Assembly: GCF_023702635.1 (NCBI RefSeq)
Contig: NZ_CP098455.1
Location: 930,001-994,000, forward strand
Direction of reading: 5' to 3'
From: Spongiibacter taiwanensis
GTDB lineage: Bacteria; Pseudomonadota; Gammaproteobacteria; Pseudomonadales; Spongiibacteraceae
DNA length: 64,000 bases
Shown here: positions 38,700-49,114 of the stretch, piece by piece
Layout: the number at the start of each line of letters is the position of its first letter
Numbering within the stretch: position 1 is the first letter of the stretch
Position numbers and translations under genes: made by a program
Notes under the pieces: model-generated
What the model was told of the DNA's origin: nothing
Database searches by the model: none
What the model saw: the letters and a program-made list of their open reading frames with translations, nothing else

Positions 38700-38996
38700 T
38701 CAGTTGAGAATATCGACAATTTCGAGTGTGGCAGCCAACAGGCGGAGGCGGCGGTCTTCAATCTCTACCGTGATATAGCCGCGATCATCCACTGGCGAAA
38801 TGATATGACCGTGGGCATAAATATCTCGATCCAGCCGATGCCCCACGGCCAGCTTCTTCTGCCAACCGGGAGGCAGGTTGCCGTGGGCCGCCTTCTTTTG
38901 CAGGCCTGGCGGCAGACCATGGGGCGGTGCTGCCAGCACCGGAATAGAGATACTCATCGCCAACGCGGCGGTCAATGCCATCACTGTTTTGTTCAT
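38700..38996 (-). CDS. secreted CigR/RcnB-like small protein (98 aa)
   Basis: A signal peptide with AxA-type end (VLAAPP) is followed by LPPGLQKK and LPPGWQKKL repeats, a pattern seen in CigR-like and RcnB-like periplasmic proteins, and a C-terminal region with YITVEIEDRRLRLL. Those families are poorly understood; roles in metal homeostasis or envelope regulation have been reported for some members. ATG at 38996 is preferred because GAGGAG is 6 nt away; the in-frame ATG at 39002 touches the ribosome site. Confidence 0.72.
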   Translation of the reverse strand: MNKTVMALTAALAMSISIPVLAAPPHGLPPGLQKKAAHGNLPPGWQKKLAVGHRLDRDIYAHGHIISPVDDRGYITVEIEDRRLRLLAATLEIVDILN

Positions 38997-39123
38997 ATCC
39001 ATCTCCTCGTAGCGGCCATCATGGCGTATAGCTTAGTACCTGATACTGCACTCGGAGTTCTGAATTTTATCTTAACCAGTAATGGCATTAATGCCAGACG
39101 CTGGCGGTGCAAGTGCCGCGTGG

Positions 39124-39312
39124 TTATAGCGAATCTTTCAATGAAGCGCCGTTGATTCGCACTTCTTTATGGGGCTGAAAATTCGGGCCGGACAACTGTT
39201 CAATGCGGCCACCATGCTGAATAAACTCCTCAATTTGGCGGGCAATTTCAGCACGAACGGTCTGCTGGTGGGTTTGGGAGTGGCTACCGTGGATTCTTTC
39301 AAATCGGCTCAT
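39124..39312 (-). CDS. SutA-like small protein (62 aa)
   Basis: A small soluble protein with the segment EIARQIEEFIQHGGRIEQLSGPN, which resembles the helix-plus-GG region of SutA, a small RNA polymerase-associated regulator of slow-growing Pseudomonas. The acidic N-terminal tail of SutA is missing, so this may be a different family with the same short motif. ATG at 39312 has GGTGAG upstream. An overlapping plus-strand frame over the same bases is judged a shadow. It is divergent from dapE. Confidence 0.55.
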   Translation of the reverse strand: MSRFERIHGSHSQTHQQTVRAEIARQIEEFIQHGGRIEQLSGPNFQPHKEVRINGASLKDSL

Positions 39313-39513
39313 CGTCTCACCTGTCCTTGCTTTAAAAAAAGTGCTAACCAGGAATGATCGCTCCGGACAGTGCCTGTCCAGGCCTATCCTAGCCGGGCCC
39401 ATCCCCGGCATCGGAAAGACTAGAGCTTGGGGATGACAGAATAACGATGCTTTTATGACAAAATCGCGGCAGCTCCGAACTCCTACGGCCGCCGCCGGGC
39501 GGGAATCTGATAA

Positions 39514-40680
<1,167 letters not shown>

Positions 40681-40692
40681 GCGATCGGCTGT

Positions 40693-41448
40693 TCAGGTGG
40701 GAAAAGCCCGCAGCGGATAGATATCAAAACGCACCGCTTTGCCGCTAACCGCAAACTGGGGTAACGGCCCAGCGATTGGCGGTGCATGGGGCGGGCGCTT
40801 GACCACTACCCGATGCTTGGCGCGCTGCAGGGCCAACGCCAAAAGCGCTTCGGTATCCTCGTCGCTGCCCACTAGCGAATGGAACAGGCGCATCTCCTTT
40901 TTCACCAGGGCGGACTTTTTCGATTCCGGAAACATCGGGTCGAGGTAGATCACATCGGGGGTCGCCGTGGTCAGCATTTCAAGCGCGCTGATGGCCGACA
41001 GGCGCAAACGGCTCACAATTTCCGCCACCTCCGCCTCGGCCCGGCTGCCCCGTGCCAAACCATCGGCAAGCAGGGCCGCCACCACCGGGTGGCGCTCACA
41101 CAAGCTCACCTGGGCACCGTAACTGGCCATGAGAAATCCGTCGCGACCCAGACCAGCGGTTGCATCCACCACCGTGAGCCCCGCGCGGCGCCCGCCAATG
41201 GCCTTTAACAACAACTCCTTTCCAGGTCGACGCAAGCGATATTGTTCGGCGAAATCCACGCAAATGGGGTGCTCCCGATGTGAGGGATGACGCCCCACCA
41301 CCAGCCGGCCCTCGTTAAAAAATACCAGCAGGCTATCGGTATTCTCAGGTGGCTCGGCCACCACGGACAAGCCCAGCTGGGTCACCAACCCGTCGATATG
41401 AGCATCACCATCGGGGTTCCAGATCAGAGGTGGAGGAACAAGAGGCAT
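40693..41448 (-). CDS. rsmJ: 16S rRNA (guanine1516-N2)-methyltransferase
   Basis: SAM-dependent methyltransferase for G1516 of 16S rRNA. The SAM motif VVDATAGLGRDGF, the catalytic-type YLDPMFPESKKSALVKKEMR and VVVKRPPHAPP match RsmJ. The frame is open far upstream to 41649, but that part overlaps the CBS gene; ATG at 41448 gives 251 residues, the normal length. No strong ribosome site is visible before it, so GTG/ATG alternatives nearby cannot be excluded. Confidence 0.93.
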   Translation of the reverse strand: MPLVPPPLIWNPDGDAHIDGLVTQLGLSVVAEPPENTDSLLVFFNEGRLVVGRHPSHREHPICVDFAEQYRLRRPGKELLLKAIGGRRAGLTVVDATAGLGRDGFLMASYGAQVSLCERHPVVAALLADGLARGSRAEAEVAEIVSRLRLSAISALEMLTTATPDVIYLDPMFPESKKSALVKKEMRLFHSLVGSDEDTEALLALALQRAKHRVVVKRPPHAPPIAGPLPQFAVSGKAVRFDIYPLRAFPT

Positions 41449-41581
41449 GGGCGGGAAGACGGGGTCCGGGCTGACAGCGATGCCCGCTATGATAGGGAAT
41501 TCGGCGCCGTGGCCCAAGAAAATTGTGGCCGGCACACGCGGGCTTAGCAGCAGCCCAACACACCGGCCAACCAAAAAGCGT

Positions 41582-42004
41582 TTAGTGGTACTGGCGACAG
41601 CAGTGCATGACTCGCGTTGCCAGATCATCCGTCTCGCAATGCTTGGCAATATCGGCGAGCGTCACCACCCCAACAAAGTCCTTGTTGCGATCATTATTGA
41701 GGACCACCAAGCGCTGCACGCGCTGATCGTGCATGTTCTGCAGTACGTCCTCAACCTTGTCGTCCTGATAGCAGTACAACAACTTGCCACTCATCACCGA
41801 GCTGACCGGGTCGTCTGGGGTGACCCCGTTGGCAATACCCCGCAGGGCGATATCTCGATCGGTGACCACGCCCACCAGTTTTTCCCGCTCGGCAATGGGA
41901 GTAAAGCCACGATCGTGCTCTGCCATTCTAATGGCGGCTTCACGAATAGTGGCAGTGGCATCGAGGTACTCGGGCTTGGAGGTCATCACTTGCTTGATTT
42001 GCAT
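41582..42004 (-). CDS. CBS-domain pair protein
   Basis: A 140-residue stand-alone Bateman module: two CBS domains, about 1-60 (MQIKQVMTSKPEYLDATATIREA, GVVTDRDI) and 70-130 (PVSSVMSGKLLY, GVVTLADIA). Such proteins bind adenosine nucleotides and act as energy or nucleotide sensors for unknown partners. ATG at 42004 has GAGGAGCGAGACC upstream, so the longer frame to 42052 is unlikely. Confidence 0.9.
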   Translation of the reverse strand: MQIKQVMTSKPEYLDATATIREAAIRMAEHDRGFTPIAEREKLVGVVTDRDIALRGIANGVTPDDPVSSVMSGKLLYCYQDDKVEDVLQNMHDQRVQRLVVLNNDRNKDFVGVVTLADIAKHCETDDLATRVMHCCRQYH

Positions 42005-42252
42005 GGTCTCGCTCCTCGTCTTGGATTCTAAAAGCGGGGGCAATGCCCCCACTGTCAGGGACAGGGAACGACGGCCAAAGTTGCAAGCAAATTAAGGCCA
42101 ATGACCACGCGCTTATTATTGTACGTACCGCACATGAGCAATAGCCGAATCGTCATCAGTGGTAGACGTTTCCCCCTCCACCATTGACACCGGACCGGAG
42201 GTGAAGGCCGTAGCCGTCTCACCCCGGTCGCTGTTCGAACCTGGAGATCGGG

Positions 42253-42969
42253 TCAGTCGAACTGCATACCCAGACGGCGGCCCACTTCTTCATAGGCTTC
42301 GACCACATTGCCAAGCCCCTTGCGGAAACGGTCTTTATCAAGCTTTTCGCGGGTATCCTTGTCCCACAAGCGGCAGCCGTCGGGTGAAAACTCGTCGCCG
42401 AGATACACCTGGCCATCGCTGAATACGCCAAACTCCAGCTTGTAATCCACCAGCAGAATACCGGCATCCAAAAACAGCTTCTTGAGCACGGTATTCACTT
42501 CGAAGGTCAGGGCCTTCATCTTGGCCAGCTGCTCGGCGGTCGCCCAGCCGAAGGATTGGGCCAGCGACTCGTTGACCATCGGGTCGTGAAGGGCGTCATT
42601 CTTCAAAAACAATTCAAAGGTCGGCGGATTGAGCTCCAGCCCCTCCTCCACACCCAGGCGCTTCACCAGCGAACCGGCAGAGATATTGCGCACCACACAC
42701 TCCACCGGAATCATATCCAGGCGCTTGACCAGCGATTCGGTATCGTTGAGCAAAGCTTCAAAGTGAGTGGGAATGCCCGCCGCCTGGAGCTTTTCCATAA
42801 TGAAGGCGTTGAACTTGTTGTTCACCATGCCCTTGCGAGCCAGCTGTTCAACCTTGAGGCCATCGAAGGCCGAGGTGTCATCCCGAAAACTCAGCACAAA
42901 GCGATCCGGGTCATCGGTTTTGAATACCGACTTCGCCTTCCCAGAATACAACTCTTCGCGTTTTTCCAT
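42253..42969 (-). CDS. purC: phosphoribosylaminoimidazole-succinocarboxamide synthase
   Basis: SAICAR synthase of purine biosynthesis, joining aspartate to CAIR with ATP. The N-terminal [17 protein letters not shown] (ATP loop), [24 protein letters not shown] and [21 protein letters not shown] are diagnostic. 238 residues, normal. ATG at 42969 has GAGGCAGAAG upstream. It is the last gene of the leftward series dapA-bamC-MBL-purC, an arrangement shared with pseudomonads. The 248 bp after it, up to the CBS gene, show no gene. Confidence 0.97.
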   Translation of the reverse strand: MEKREELYSGKAKSVFKTDDPDRFVLSFRDDTSAFDGLKVEQLARKGMVNNKFNAFIMEKLQAAGIPTHFEALLNDTESLVKRLDMIPVECVVRNISAGSLVKRLGVEEGLELNPPTFELFLKNDALHDPMVNESLAQSFGWATAEQLAKMKALTFEVNTVLKKLFLDAGILLVDYKLEFGVFSDGQVYLGDEFSPDGCRLWDKDTREKLDKDRFRKGLGNVVEAYEEVGRRLGMQFD

Positions 42970-43006
42970 CTTCTGCCTCGCAAGCACTGCTTAATAAAGG
43001 TTGAAA

Positions 43007-43765
43007 CTACACTATTTCCAGCCAGCCAAAACCGGCTTCCTGATCGGCCGATAACAAAGCCTCGCTGCCACACAAATGGGGAGCAATCGCAGCCTGAGCC
43101 AGGGCCGGCGTATTGTTCTGTTCGCTGAGATGCGCCATCACCACATGCTGCAGACGTTCAACCTGACATGCCTGCAACAGGCTGGCCGCCTGGGCGTTGT
43201 TTAAATGGCCCCAGTCGCCACCGACCCGCCGTTTGAGCCCGGGTGGATAAGGCCCCACCCGCAGCATCTCCACGTCGTGATTGCACTCCAGCAACAGCGC
43301 ATCACAGTCACGGTAATGCGCTTTCACGAAAGGCGTAATACTACCCAAATCGGTGAGCAGCCCAAAGCGCAGGGAACGGTGCCGAAACACAAACTGGCAG
43401 GGCTCTCTGGCGTCGTGGGGCACCGCAACCGGCGTCACCTCCACCGCGCCCAAGGGCAACACCTCTCCCAATCTCAAGGGCCGCCACAGCGGGAATTCCA
43501 TCATCTGCCCGTACTGGGCGGTTCCATAGCTGGCATAGACCGGCAACTGGTATTTGCGGGCCAGGGGCAGCACGCCCTTGATATGGTCACTGTGTTCGTG
43601 GGTCACAAGAATGGCACAGAGATCGGAGGGCTGGCGACCGAGCCGCGCCATTCGCCGCTCAGTCTCCTTAATTGTGAAGCCACAATCCACCAGGATGAGT
43701 TGCTCTGCCGTCTCCAGCAGTGTCGCATTCCCTTTACTGCCGCTGCCCAGGGAGGCAAATCGCAT
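43007..43765 (-). CDS. MBL-fold metallo-hydrolase (YycJ-like)
   Basis: A 252-residue metallo-beta-lactamase-fold protein with the metal motif THEHSDH (H56, H58, D60, H61), the N-terminal LGSGSKGNATLL and a later HLSEQNN. This looks like the YycJ/WalJ-type subgroup of predicted exonucleases or phosphodiesterases. It is conserved next to bamC and purC in related genomes. Start ATG at 43765, 23 bp after bamC. Confidence 0.92.
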   Translation of the reverse strand: MRFASLGSGSKGNATLLETAEQLILVDCGFTIKETERRMARLGRQPSDLCAILVTHEHSDHIKGVLPLARKYQLPVYASYGTAQYGQMMEFPLWRPLRLGEVLPLGAVEVTPVAVPHDAREPCQFVFRHRSLRFGLLTDLGSITPFVKAHYRDCDALLLECNHDVEMLRVGPYPPGLKRRVGGDWGHLNNAQAASLLQACQVERLQHVVMAHLSEQNNTPALAQAAIAPHLCGSEALLSADQEAGFGWLEIV

Positions 43766-43788
43766 CGCGCCCTTTCCGGTGGAATGAA

Positions 43789-44805
43789 TTAGTAGAGATA
43801 GCCTTTGATCCGCTCCAGCACCTGCTGCCGTTCGGCATCACGCAGGCGGCGACCTTTTTGGTAATTGAGGTACACCAGGTTTTCCTCATCGGCAACCGGT
43901 TTCATCTCAATCACATAGCGCGCCACAGGTGGCCGTGGATCGCCGAACAAGAAGCTCTTGAACCAACCCGGATCTTCAGTCTGGGGCGGAATGTAACTCA
44001 CCCAGAACTTATTCACGTTCTGGGAGGCTTCTTCAATTTCAAAGCCGGCCTTTTCCAGTGCCAGGCCCAGAGCGCCCCAGGCACGGTCGTAGGGCAGTTG
44101 CACCCGCAGGAAGGAGTAATCCCCCTCACCCTCGAGGAAAATCTTGCCTTTGGTGCCACCGCGTTTGGCTAGCACCGAGACGGCGCTGTGCTTGCCCTGG
44201 GTGTCGGCCAGAAACTGAGCCAACAATTTGACCAGCTCCATTTCCCGGTCGGGGTTCACCGAGCGGGCAGGCCAGCGGTCGCTGCCATCATTAACCGCTT
44301 GGGTTATGTGCACTTCGGCAGTACCCGCCTGAACACCTTCTTCCACCCGGAAGCGAAACCGTTCCGCGGCGCCACCCTTACTCGGCTGCATCCACGTGGA
44401 TTCCAACAGCCCCTGCTCCACGTCAGCGCGAGCGACTTCCATGCTCGCCGCGTTCATAAAGGCGCGAATCTGGGGCCAAATTTGGCCAGGCACACCGTCC
44501 ATCAGAATCCAGGCTTCATTGTCGAGGCGCTGAATCCGCACTTCCGAGCGACCGACGTTGCGGGCGATGGGCTCCGGCGGCGGCACTTCAAACTCCCCCG
44601 GTAGCTTCTGGTAGCGCTCGATGCCAGGCACGCTGTATTTATCACCCAACGTCTCACTGCTGACACCAGCAGGTAACTCCAACGGCTTGCTCAACTCCGC
44701 CCGACGATAATCCTGCCCCCGGTCCCGAAATGCACAGGCACTGACCACAACACTCAGACCAACAACCAATAGGGGAAGACCGACGCGGCGCATAGAATGG
44801 CTCAT
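43789..44805 (-). CDS. bamC: outer membrane assembly lipoprotein BamC
   Basis: A lipoprotein of the BAM complex, which folds beta-barrel proteins into the outer membrane. It has a signal peptide with lipobox VSAC, a flexible N-terminal part (AELSKPLELPAGV...), and the two helix-grip domains of NlpB/BamC. 338 residues. Its ATG directly follows the dapA stop codon TAA with no gap, so translation is coupled. Confidence 0.93.
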   Translation of the reverse strand: MSHSMRRVGLPLLVVGLSVVVSACAFRDRGQDYRRAELSKPLELPAGVSSETLGDKYSVPGIERYQKLPGEFEVPPPEPIARNVGRSEVRIQRLDNEAWILMDGVPGQIWPQIRAFMNAASMEVARADVEQGLLESTWMQPSKGGAAERFRFRVEEGVQAGTAEVHITQAVNDGSDRWPARSVNPDREMELVKLLAQFLADTQGKHSAVSVLAKRGGTKGKIFLEGEGDYSFLRVQLPYDRAWGALGLALEKAGFEIEEASQNVNKFWVSYIPPQTEDPGWFKSFLFGDPRPPVARYVIEMKPVADEENLVYLNYQKGRRLRDAERQQVLERIKGYLY

Positions 44806-45684
44806 TTAATTTATTAATCCTGCTTCTTTAAGGGCAGCTCGAAGTTCCGCGTGGTAACGCTCACTGAAAGGCGTCAGGGGCAGGCGAATACCGCTCTCCA
44901 TCAACCCCATTTCGAGGAGCGCCCACTTTACGGGAATCGGGTTGGATTCGAGAAAGAGTTTTTTGTTCAAACTGGCCAGCGGCCCATTTGCCGCCTCGGC
45001 CTCGGCCCGGTTACCCGCCATGGCCGCATCGCAAACCGCCTTCACCGCAGCGGGAGCAACGTTGGCGGTCACCGAGATATTTCCTTTCCCGCCCACCAGC
45101 ATCAGCTCCATCGCGGTAGCGTCATCACCGGACAGCACGTCGAGACGATCACCCACAGCATCAATCAAGGCTTTGCCCCGGGGCACATCCCCGGTGGCAT
45201 CTTTGATTGCCACAATATTGGGATGCTCAGCCAGGCGAATGGTGGTCTCATTGCTCATGTCGCAGGCGGTGCGGCCCGGCACATTGTAGAGAATCTGGGG
45301 AATATCCACCGCATCAGCAATGGCCATGTAATGTTGATACAGACCTTCCTGGGTGGGCTTGTTGTAGTACGGCGTGACCAGCAGGCAGGCGTCTGCGCAG
45401 ACTTCCTTGGCCACCTCAGTCAGCTCGATCGCCTCACTGGTTGAGTTGGCGCCAGTCCCAGCTATCACCTTGAGGCGTCCCGCCGCCTGGTCGACACAGG
45501 CCTTGATGAACATCTTGTGCTCATCCATTCCGAGGGTAGCGGATTCTCCGGTCGTGCCAACGGCGACCAGCCCGTCGGTGCCCTGAGCCACATGCCAATC
45601 AATCAGGCGCGACAACGCCGCCCAATCGATACTGCCATCGGGGTGCATAGGACTGACCAAGGCAACAATACTGCCCCTTACCAT
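44806..45684 (-). CDS. dapA: 4-hydroxy-tetrahydrodipicolinate synthase
   Basis: Condenses pyruvate with aspartate semialdehyde, the first step of diaminopimelate/lysine synthesis. The TIM barrel shows TT at 44-45 (VGTTGESAT), Tyr133 (YNVPGRTA) and the Schiff-base Lys161 (IVAIKDATGD), all in the normal positions. 292 residues. ATG at 45684 with AAGG close upstream. First gene of the dapA-bamC-MBL-purC run. Confidence 0.97.
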   Translation of the reverse strand: MVRGSIVALVSPMHPDGSIDWAALSRLIDWHVAQGTDGLVAVGTTGESATLGMDEHKMFIKACVDQAAGRLKVIAGTGANSTSEAIELTEVAKEVCADACLLVTPYYNKPTQEGLYQHYMAIADAVDIPQILYNVPGRTACDMSNETTIRLAEHPNIVAIKDATGDVPRGKALIDAVGDRLDVLSGDDATAMELMLVGGKGNISVTANVAPAAVKAVCDAAMAGNRAEAEAANGPLASLNKKLFLESNPIPVKWALLEMGLMESGIRLPLTPFSERYHAELRAALKEAGLIN

Positions 45685-45903
45685 GCCTTTATTCTCCAGA
45701 ATTGATGCAAGCCGCTAATGGTACTGGCCAGTGCAGCCCAGCTCAAGGGACAAATCACCTCAGCGAGGGGCTCACTCACGGAGTTTTTATCGCCGACGGC
45801 CGGTCCTCCCGGGAAACCCCGCTCGCCGGTCCCTGTCTAACGCAAATACGCTACAATCGACATCCGCCGGTCACGGCGAATAACGAATAATGGAGTCTGA
45901 AAA

Positions 45904-46401
45904 ATGCGTTTGCTAATTCTTGGTCTGTGTCTGGCCCTGGCCTCGTTGAGTCAAGCCGAACCGCTGCGCGTGGATGAACTGACACCACTGGACGAGCGCT
46001 TTATGGACACCGCCGTTGCCGAACTGAACGACCTGGCGCAAATCCGCCTGGGCCGCAGCCTCAGCAACGAACACACCCGCAACCGGGACCAGGATCTGGA
46101 CATTATTCAAACCCTGCTCGATCGCAAGCTGGTCGATGGCGACGACACGAAACTGCTCCAGGCCATGGGCATTGTGCTGGGTCGTCACCTGCAGAAGGAA
46201 AACAGTCTGAAGTGGGTGATTTACGTCGATAACGTCGGTCGCAGCCGCGCGTTGGAAGTCCCCTTTAAAGAGGATTTCATCTTCCCCGTCACCCAAATCT
46301 CCAGCCGCGCGGCGGTAGGTGCCAACGTTGACGTGCAGGCGATCTACGAAAAACTCGAGCAGGAAATCGCTGACATTCGCAAGAAGATCATCGTCCGTTG
46401 A
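45904..46401 (+). CDS. secreted DUF3806-like protein
   Basis: A 165-residue protein with a signal peptide (LGLCLALASLSQA) and a domain with LLQAMGIVLGRHLQKE, a central Trp and VGRSRALEVP, FPVTQISSRA, a pattern I associate with DUF3806. Function unknown; probably periplasmic. Coil-forming C-terminus (IYEKLEQEIADIRKK). ATG at 45904 follows GGAGTCTGAAAA. It is divergent from dapA; the 219 bp between them should hold both promoters. Confidence 0.75.
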   Translation: MRLLILGLCLALASLSQAEPLRVDELTPLDERFMDTAVAELNDLAQIRLGRSLSNEHTRNRDQDLDIIQTLLDRKLVDGDDTKLLQAMGIVLGRHLQKENSLKWVIYVDNVGRSRALEVPFKEDFIFPVTQISSRAAVGANVDVQAIYEKLEQEIADIRKKIIVR

Positions 46402-46426
46402 TAGCAAAGCCATTGCAACAGGGCCT

Positions 46427-46444
46427 CGCCGATATCCATCGGCG
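46427..46444. terminator. hairpin between convergent genes
   Basis: 7-bp stem CGCCGAT/ATCGGCG with a 4-nt loop just after the DUF3806-like gene and just before the end of the leftward carrier gene. No clear T-tract. Confidence 0.35.
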
Positions 46445-46447
46445 GGC

Positions 46448-47335
46448 TCAGCCAACACCAATAACCGCCAATAACAGCGGAATGCTGACAAAACTGAGCA
46501 CGGTCGACCACACCACGATACCGGCTACTGCCTCTGGGCGGCGGCCATACTGCACTGCCAGCAGATAATTAAAGACTGCAGCGGGCGTAGCCGACTGTAC
46601 CAGCAACACCTTCGCCAGCATGCCCTCAAGGCCAAGCAGCCACACCGTTAGCACACCGCCCCCCAACCCCACTGCCAAACGCAGCAAGCCCAGCAGGAAC
46701 GAGTGTCCGAGGCCACCCACCCGCAGGCTGCCCAGCGAAATACCCAAGGTGATCAGCATCAGCGGCACCGCCGGCGCACCGAGAATATCCAGAGTGTTGG
46801 CGAGTGACACCGGCAACTTAATCTCGAACAAAATCAGGCCGAAGGCGACTACACCAGCGTAAACAATCGGTGTCTGGAGCAGTCCCGCAACACTGCCCCT
46901 CCCTCTGAGCAAAGCAACCCCGAGGGAAAAATGCAGCAGCGCAGTGACCACGAAAATGCCCAGGGCATAGACCAGCCCCTCTTCCCCGAAGGCAAACAGA
47001 CACAGCGGCAACCCCATATTGCCGTAATTGCCAAACACCAGGGGCACCAGGAAGTCCCGCGGCGATTGCCCTAACACCAGACAGGCGAGCCCCGCCAGCA
47101 GCAGAGACAACACGATCATCAGCACCGAGGCGACAACCACTTCCCGCAGCACAGAGTGGGACATGGACACCTCACCCAGGGTACCCACAATCAGCGCTGG
47201 TGCCGCGATCCACATGACCAAACGGCGCACAAACTCCTGATCAAAAGGTTGCCGGGTGTAGGCCCAAATTACGCCCAGGCCGGCACAGAATATGACCGGC
47301 AGGATGACCGGCAGCAAAGGCAGAACAAAGGACAC
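46448..47335 (-). CDS. AEC-family transporter (auxin efflux carrier-like)
   Basis: A 295-residue membrane protein with about ten hydrophobic segments in two five-helix halves and the family signature FGNYGNMGLPLC in the fourth helix, plus VQSATPAAVFNYLLA in the second half. Bacterial members export or import small acids such as malate or malonate; the substrate here is unknown. Start ATG at 47335, 34 bp after pyk. Confidence 0.9.
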   Translation of the reverse strand: MSFVLPLLPVILPVIFCAGLGVIWAYTRQPFDQEFVRRLVMWIAAPALIVGTLGEVSMSHSVLREVVVASVLMIVLSLLLAGLACLVLGQSPRDFLVPLVFGNYGNMGLPLCLFAFGEEGLVYALGIFVVTALLHFSLGVALLRGRGSVAGLLQTPIVYAGVVAFGLILFEIKLPVSLANTLDILGAPAVPLMLITLGISLGSLRVGGLGHSFLLGLLRLAVGLGGGVLTVWLLGLEGMLAKVLLVQSATPAAVFNYLLAVQYGRRPEAVAGIVVWSTVLSFVSIPLLLAVIGVG

Positions 47336-47369
47336 ATCAGGCTCCCGACATGGCTGATCCAGCTGAAAA

Positions 47370-48791
47370 TCAGCTCACCCGCACCATCTTCAGGGTATTG
47401 GTGTGGCCATCGATGCCCACCGTGTCACCGAGGGTCACCAGCAGGACATCGTCGACGGCAACATGACCTTTTTCTTTTAGTACCGCCACGCACTCCTCAA
47501 TGGTGGTGTCGTGGCGCGCGGTGCGCTGAGCATAAACGCCACGATAGAGGCTGACCCGACTGCAGGTTTCACCGTGGCTGCTGAAGGCATAAATTGGAAT
47601 GCCCGACGTCAATCGCGACATCAACAGCACCGTGCGGCCGGTCTCGGTCAGCGACACAATGGCCTTAACGCCCTTTTGATGGTTGGCGGCGTATACCGCA
47701 CTCATCGCCAGCGTTTCCTGAATTGAGTCGAACTGCCGCTCCAGCCGATAACTGGATTTGCGTGCAGAGGGGTACTGCTCGGCGCCCTCACAGTTGCGCG
47801 CCATCGCCACCACGGTTTCCACCGGGTACTGGCCCGAAGCGGTCTCAGCCGACAGCATCACCGCGTCAGTGCCGTCGAGCACCGCATTGGCCACATCAAA
47901 CACTTCGGCTCGGGTGGGGACCGGATTCTGGATCATCGACTCCATCATCTGGGTGGCAGTAATCACCGGCCGATTGAGCACCCGGGAGCGCTTGATAATA
48001 TGCTTTTGCAGACCGATCAGGCTGGCATCGCCAATCTCTACACCAAGGTCACCCCGGGCAACCATTACGCCGTCACACGCTCTAATCAGTTCGTCCAAAT
48101 GGGCTTCATTGGCGACCGCCTCGGCCCGCTCGATCTTACCAATGATGTTCGCCAGACAGCCCGCCTGCTGCAGCTTGCTGCGTGCGTCGTGAATATCATC
48201 GGCACTACTGGGAAAGGACACCGCAATAAAGTCCAGACCAATCTCGGCGGCGAGCTGGATATCCTCCATGTCTTTTTCGGTCAGCGCCGGGGCGGACAAG
48301 CCGCCGCCGAGACGATTGATTCCTTTACGGGAGTGCAGATTGCCGGCGCTCTCCGACACACAGTGCACCTCCTCGCCCTCCACTTTCTCGACCACCAAGC
48401 GCAGGCGACCATCGTCTAGCAGCAGGGTGTCGCCAGCACTCACCGAGCGCGCCAACGGCTCGTAATCGACGCCGAGATGCAGGCCATCCCCTTCACCATC
48501 GGCCAAGCGGGTATCAAGCACCAGGCGCAAGCCCGGCTGCAGGCGCACCGGGTCCTGGGCAAGCTTACGCAGGCGGATTTTAGGGCCCTGGAGGTCACCC
48601 AACAGGCCAACGTGTTGATTTTGCTCGCTGGCGACTTCCCGAATCAGCGCCGCCCGAGCACGGTGCTCCTCTGCGGTGCCGTGCGAAAAATTCAATCGAA
48701 AGACATTCACACCTGCTTTGACCATGGCAGCCAGTGACGCGCGTGAGTCACAGGCGGGGCCGACAGTGGCAACGATTTTTGTACGACGCAT
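47370..48791 (-). CDS. pyk: pyruvate kinase
   Basis: Transfers phosphate from PEP to ADP at the end of glycolysis. 473 residues with TKIVATVGPA at the N-terminus, FRLNFSHG, the metal site region MVARGDLGVEIG, TQMMESM and DAVMLSAETA. The C-terminal domain continues to TNTLKMVRV. Whether it is the PykA or PykF type cannot be decided by eye. ATG at 48791. Upstream lies a 323-bp gene-free region. Confidence 0.96.
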   Translation of the reverse strand: MRRTKIVATVGPACDSRASLAAMVKAGVNVFRLNFSHGTAEEHRARAALIREVASEQNQHVGLLGDLQGPKIRLRKLAQDPVRLQPGLRLVLDTRLADGEGDGLHLGVDYEPLARSVSAGDTLLLDDGRLRLVVEKVEGEEVHCVSESAGNLHSRKGINRLGGGLSAPALTEKDMEDIQLAAEIGLDFIAVSFPSSADDIHDARSKLQQAGCLANIIGKIERAEAVANEAHLDELIRACDGVMVARGDLGVEIGDASLIGLQKHIIKRSRVLNRPVITATQMMESMIQNPVPTRAEVFDVANAVLDGTDAVMLSAETASGQYPVETVVAMARNCEGAEQYPSARKSSYRLERQFDSIQETLAMSAVYAANHQKGVKAIVSLTETGRTVLLMSRLTSGIPIYAFSSHGETCSRVSLYRGVYAQRTARHDTTIEECVAVLKEKGHVAVDDVLLVTLGDTVGIDGHTNTLKMVRVS

Positions 48792-49114
48792 GAGGGAAAC
48801 AACCTTGTTTCAGTGATTGAGGCAGGAAAAATAGCAGTTTACACCCTGCTCCCCTTCCCTTCGACAGTTGGATTCATCCTTCTTTATCGGCGCCGCCAGG
48901 TCAACGCCCCCAGCGGTATCACCGAGTCAGAAGCGGCAATCTTCAGCTTACTAACGCTATGACACAGCCAATTCGTGCATATGTCACGTCCTGCTATCAA
49001 AGCCCTTGCCCCATTTATCTATTAATATTAGTTTTTACAGCGCACTTGAAAAGCCCCCTGTAACAGAACACTGGGACCACTACACATAACAAAGCACCAC
49101 GCTGGGAGAAATGT
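48792..49114. other. 323-bp divergent intergenic region
   Basis: No gene is visible. It separates leftward pyk from the rightward secreted protein. The half next to 49115 is AT-rich (49010-49040) with TTGCCC and TATTAATA-type sequences that could form a weak promoter. Confidence 0.5.

Noticed and set aside
39169-39357. Plus-strand 62-codon frame opposite the SutA-like gene
   Set aside because: Mirror of the better-supported minus-strand frame, which has a ribosome site and a recognisable motif.
40693-41649. Longer rsmJ product starting at 41649
   Set aside because: The extra 67 codons overlap the CBS gene, are unlike RsmJ, and ATG at 41448 gives the usual length.
42185-42260. tRNA gene suggested by GTTCGAACC-like T-loop near 42232
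   Set aside because: No acceptor, D or anticodon stems can be built around it on either strand.
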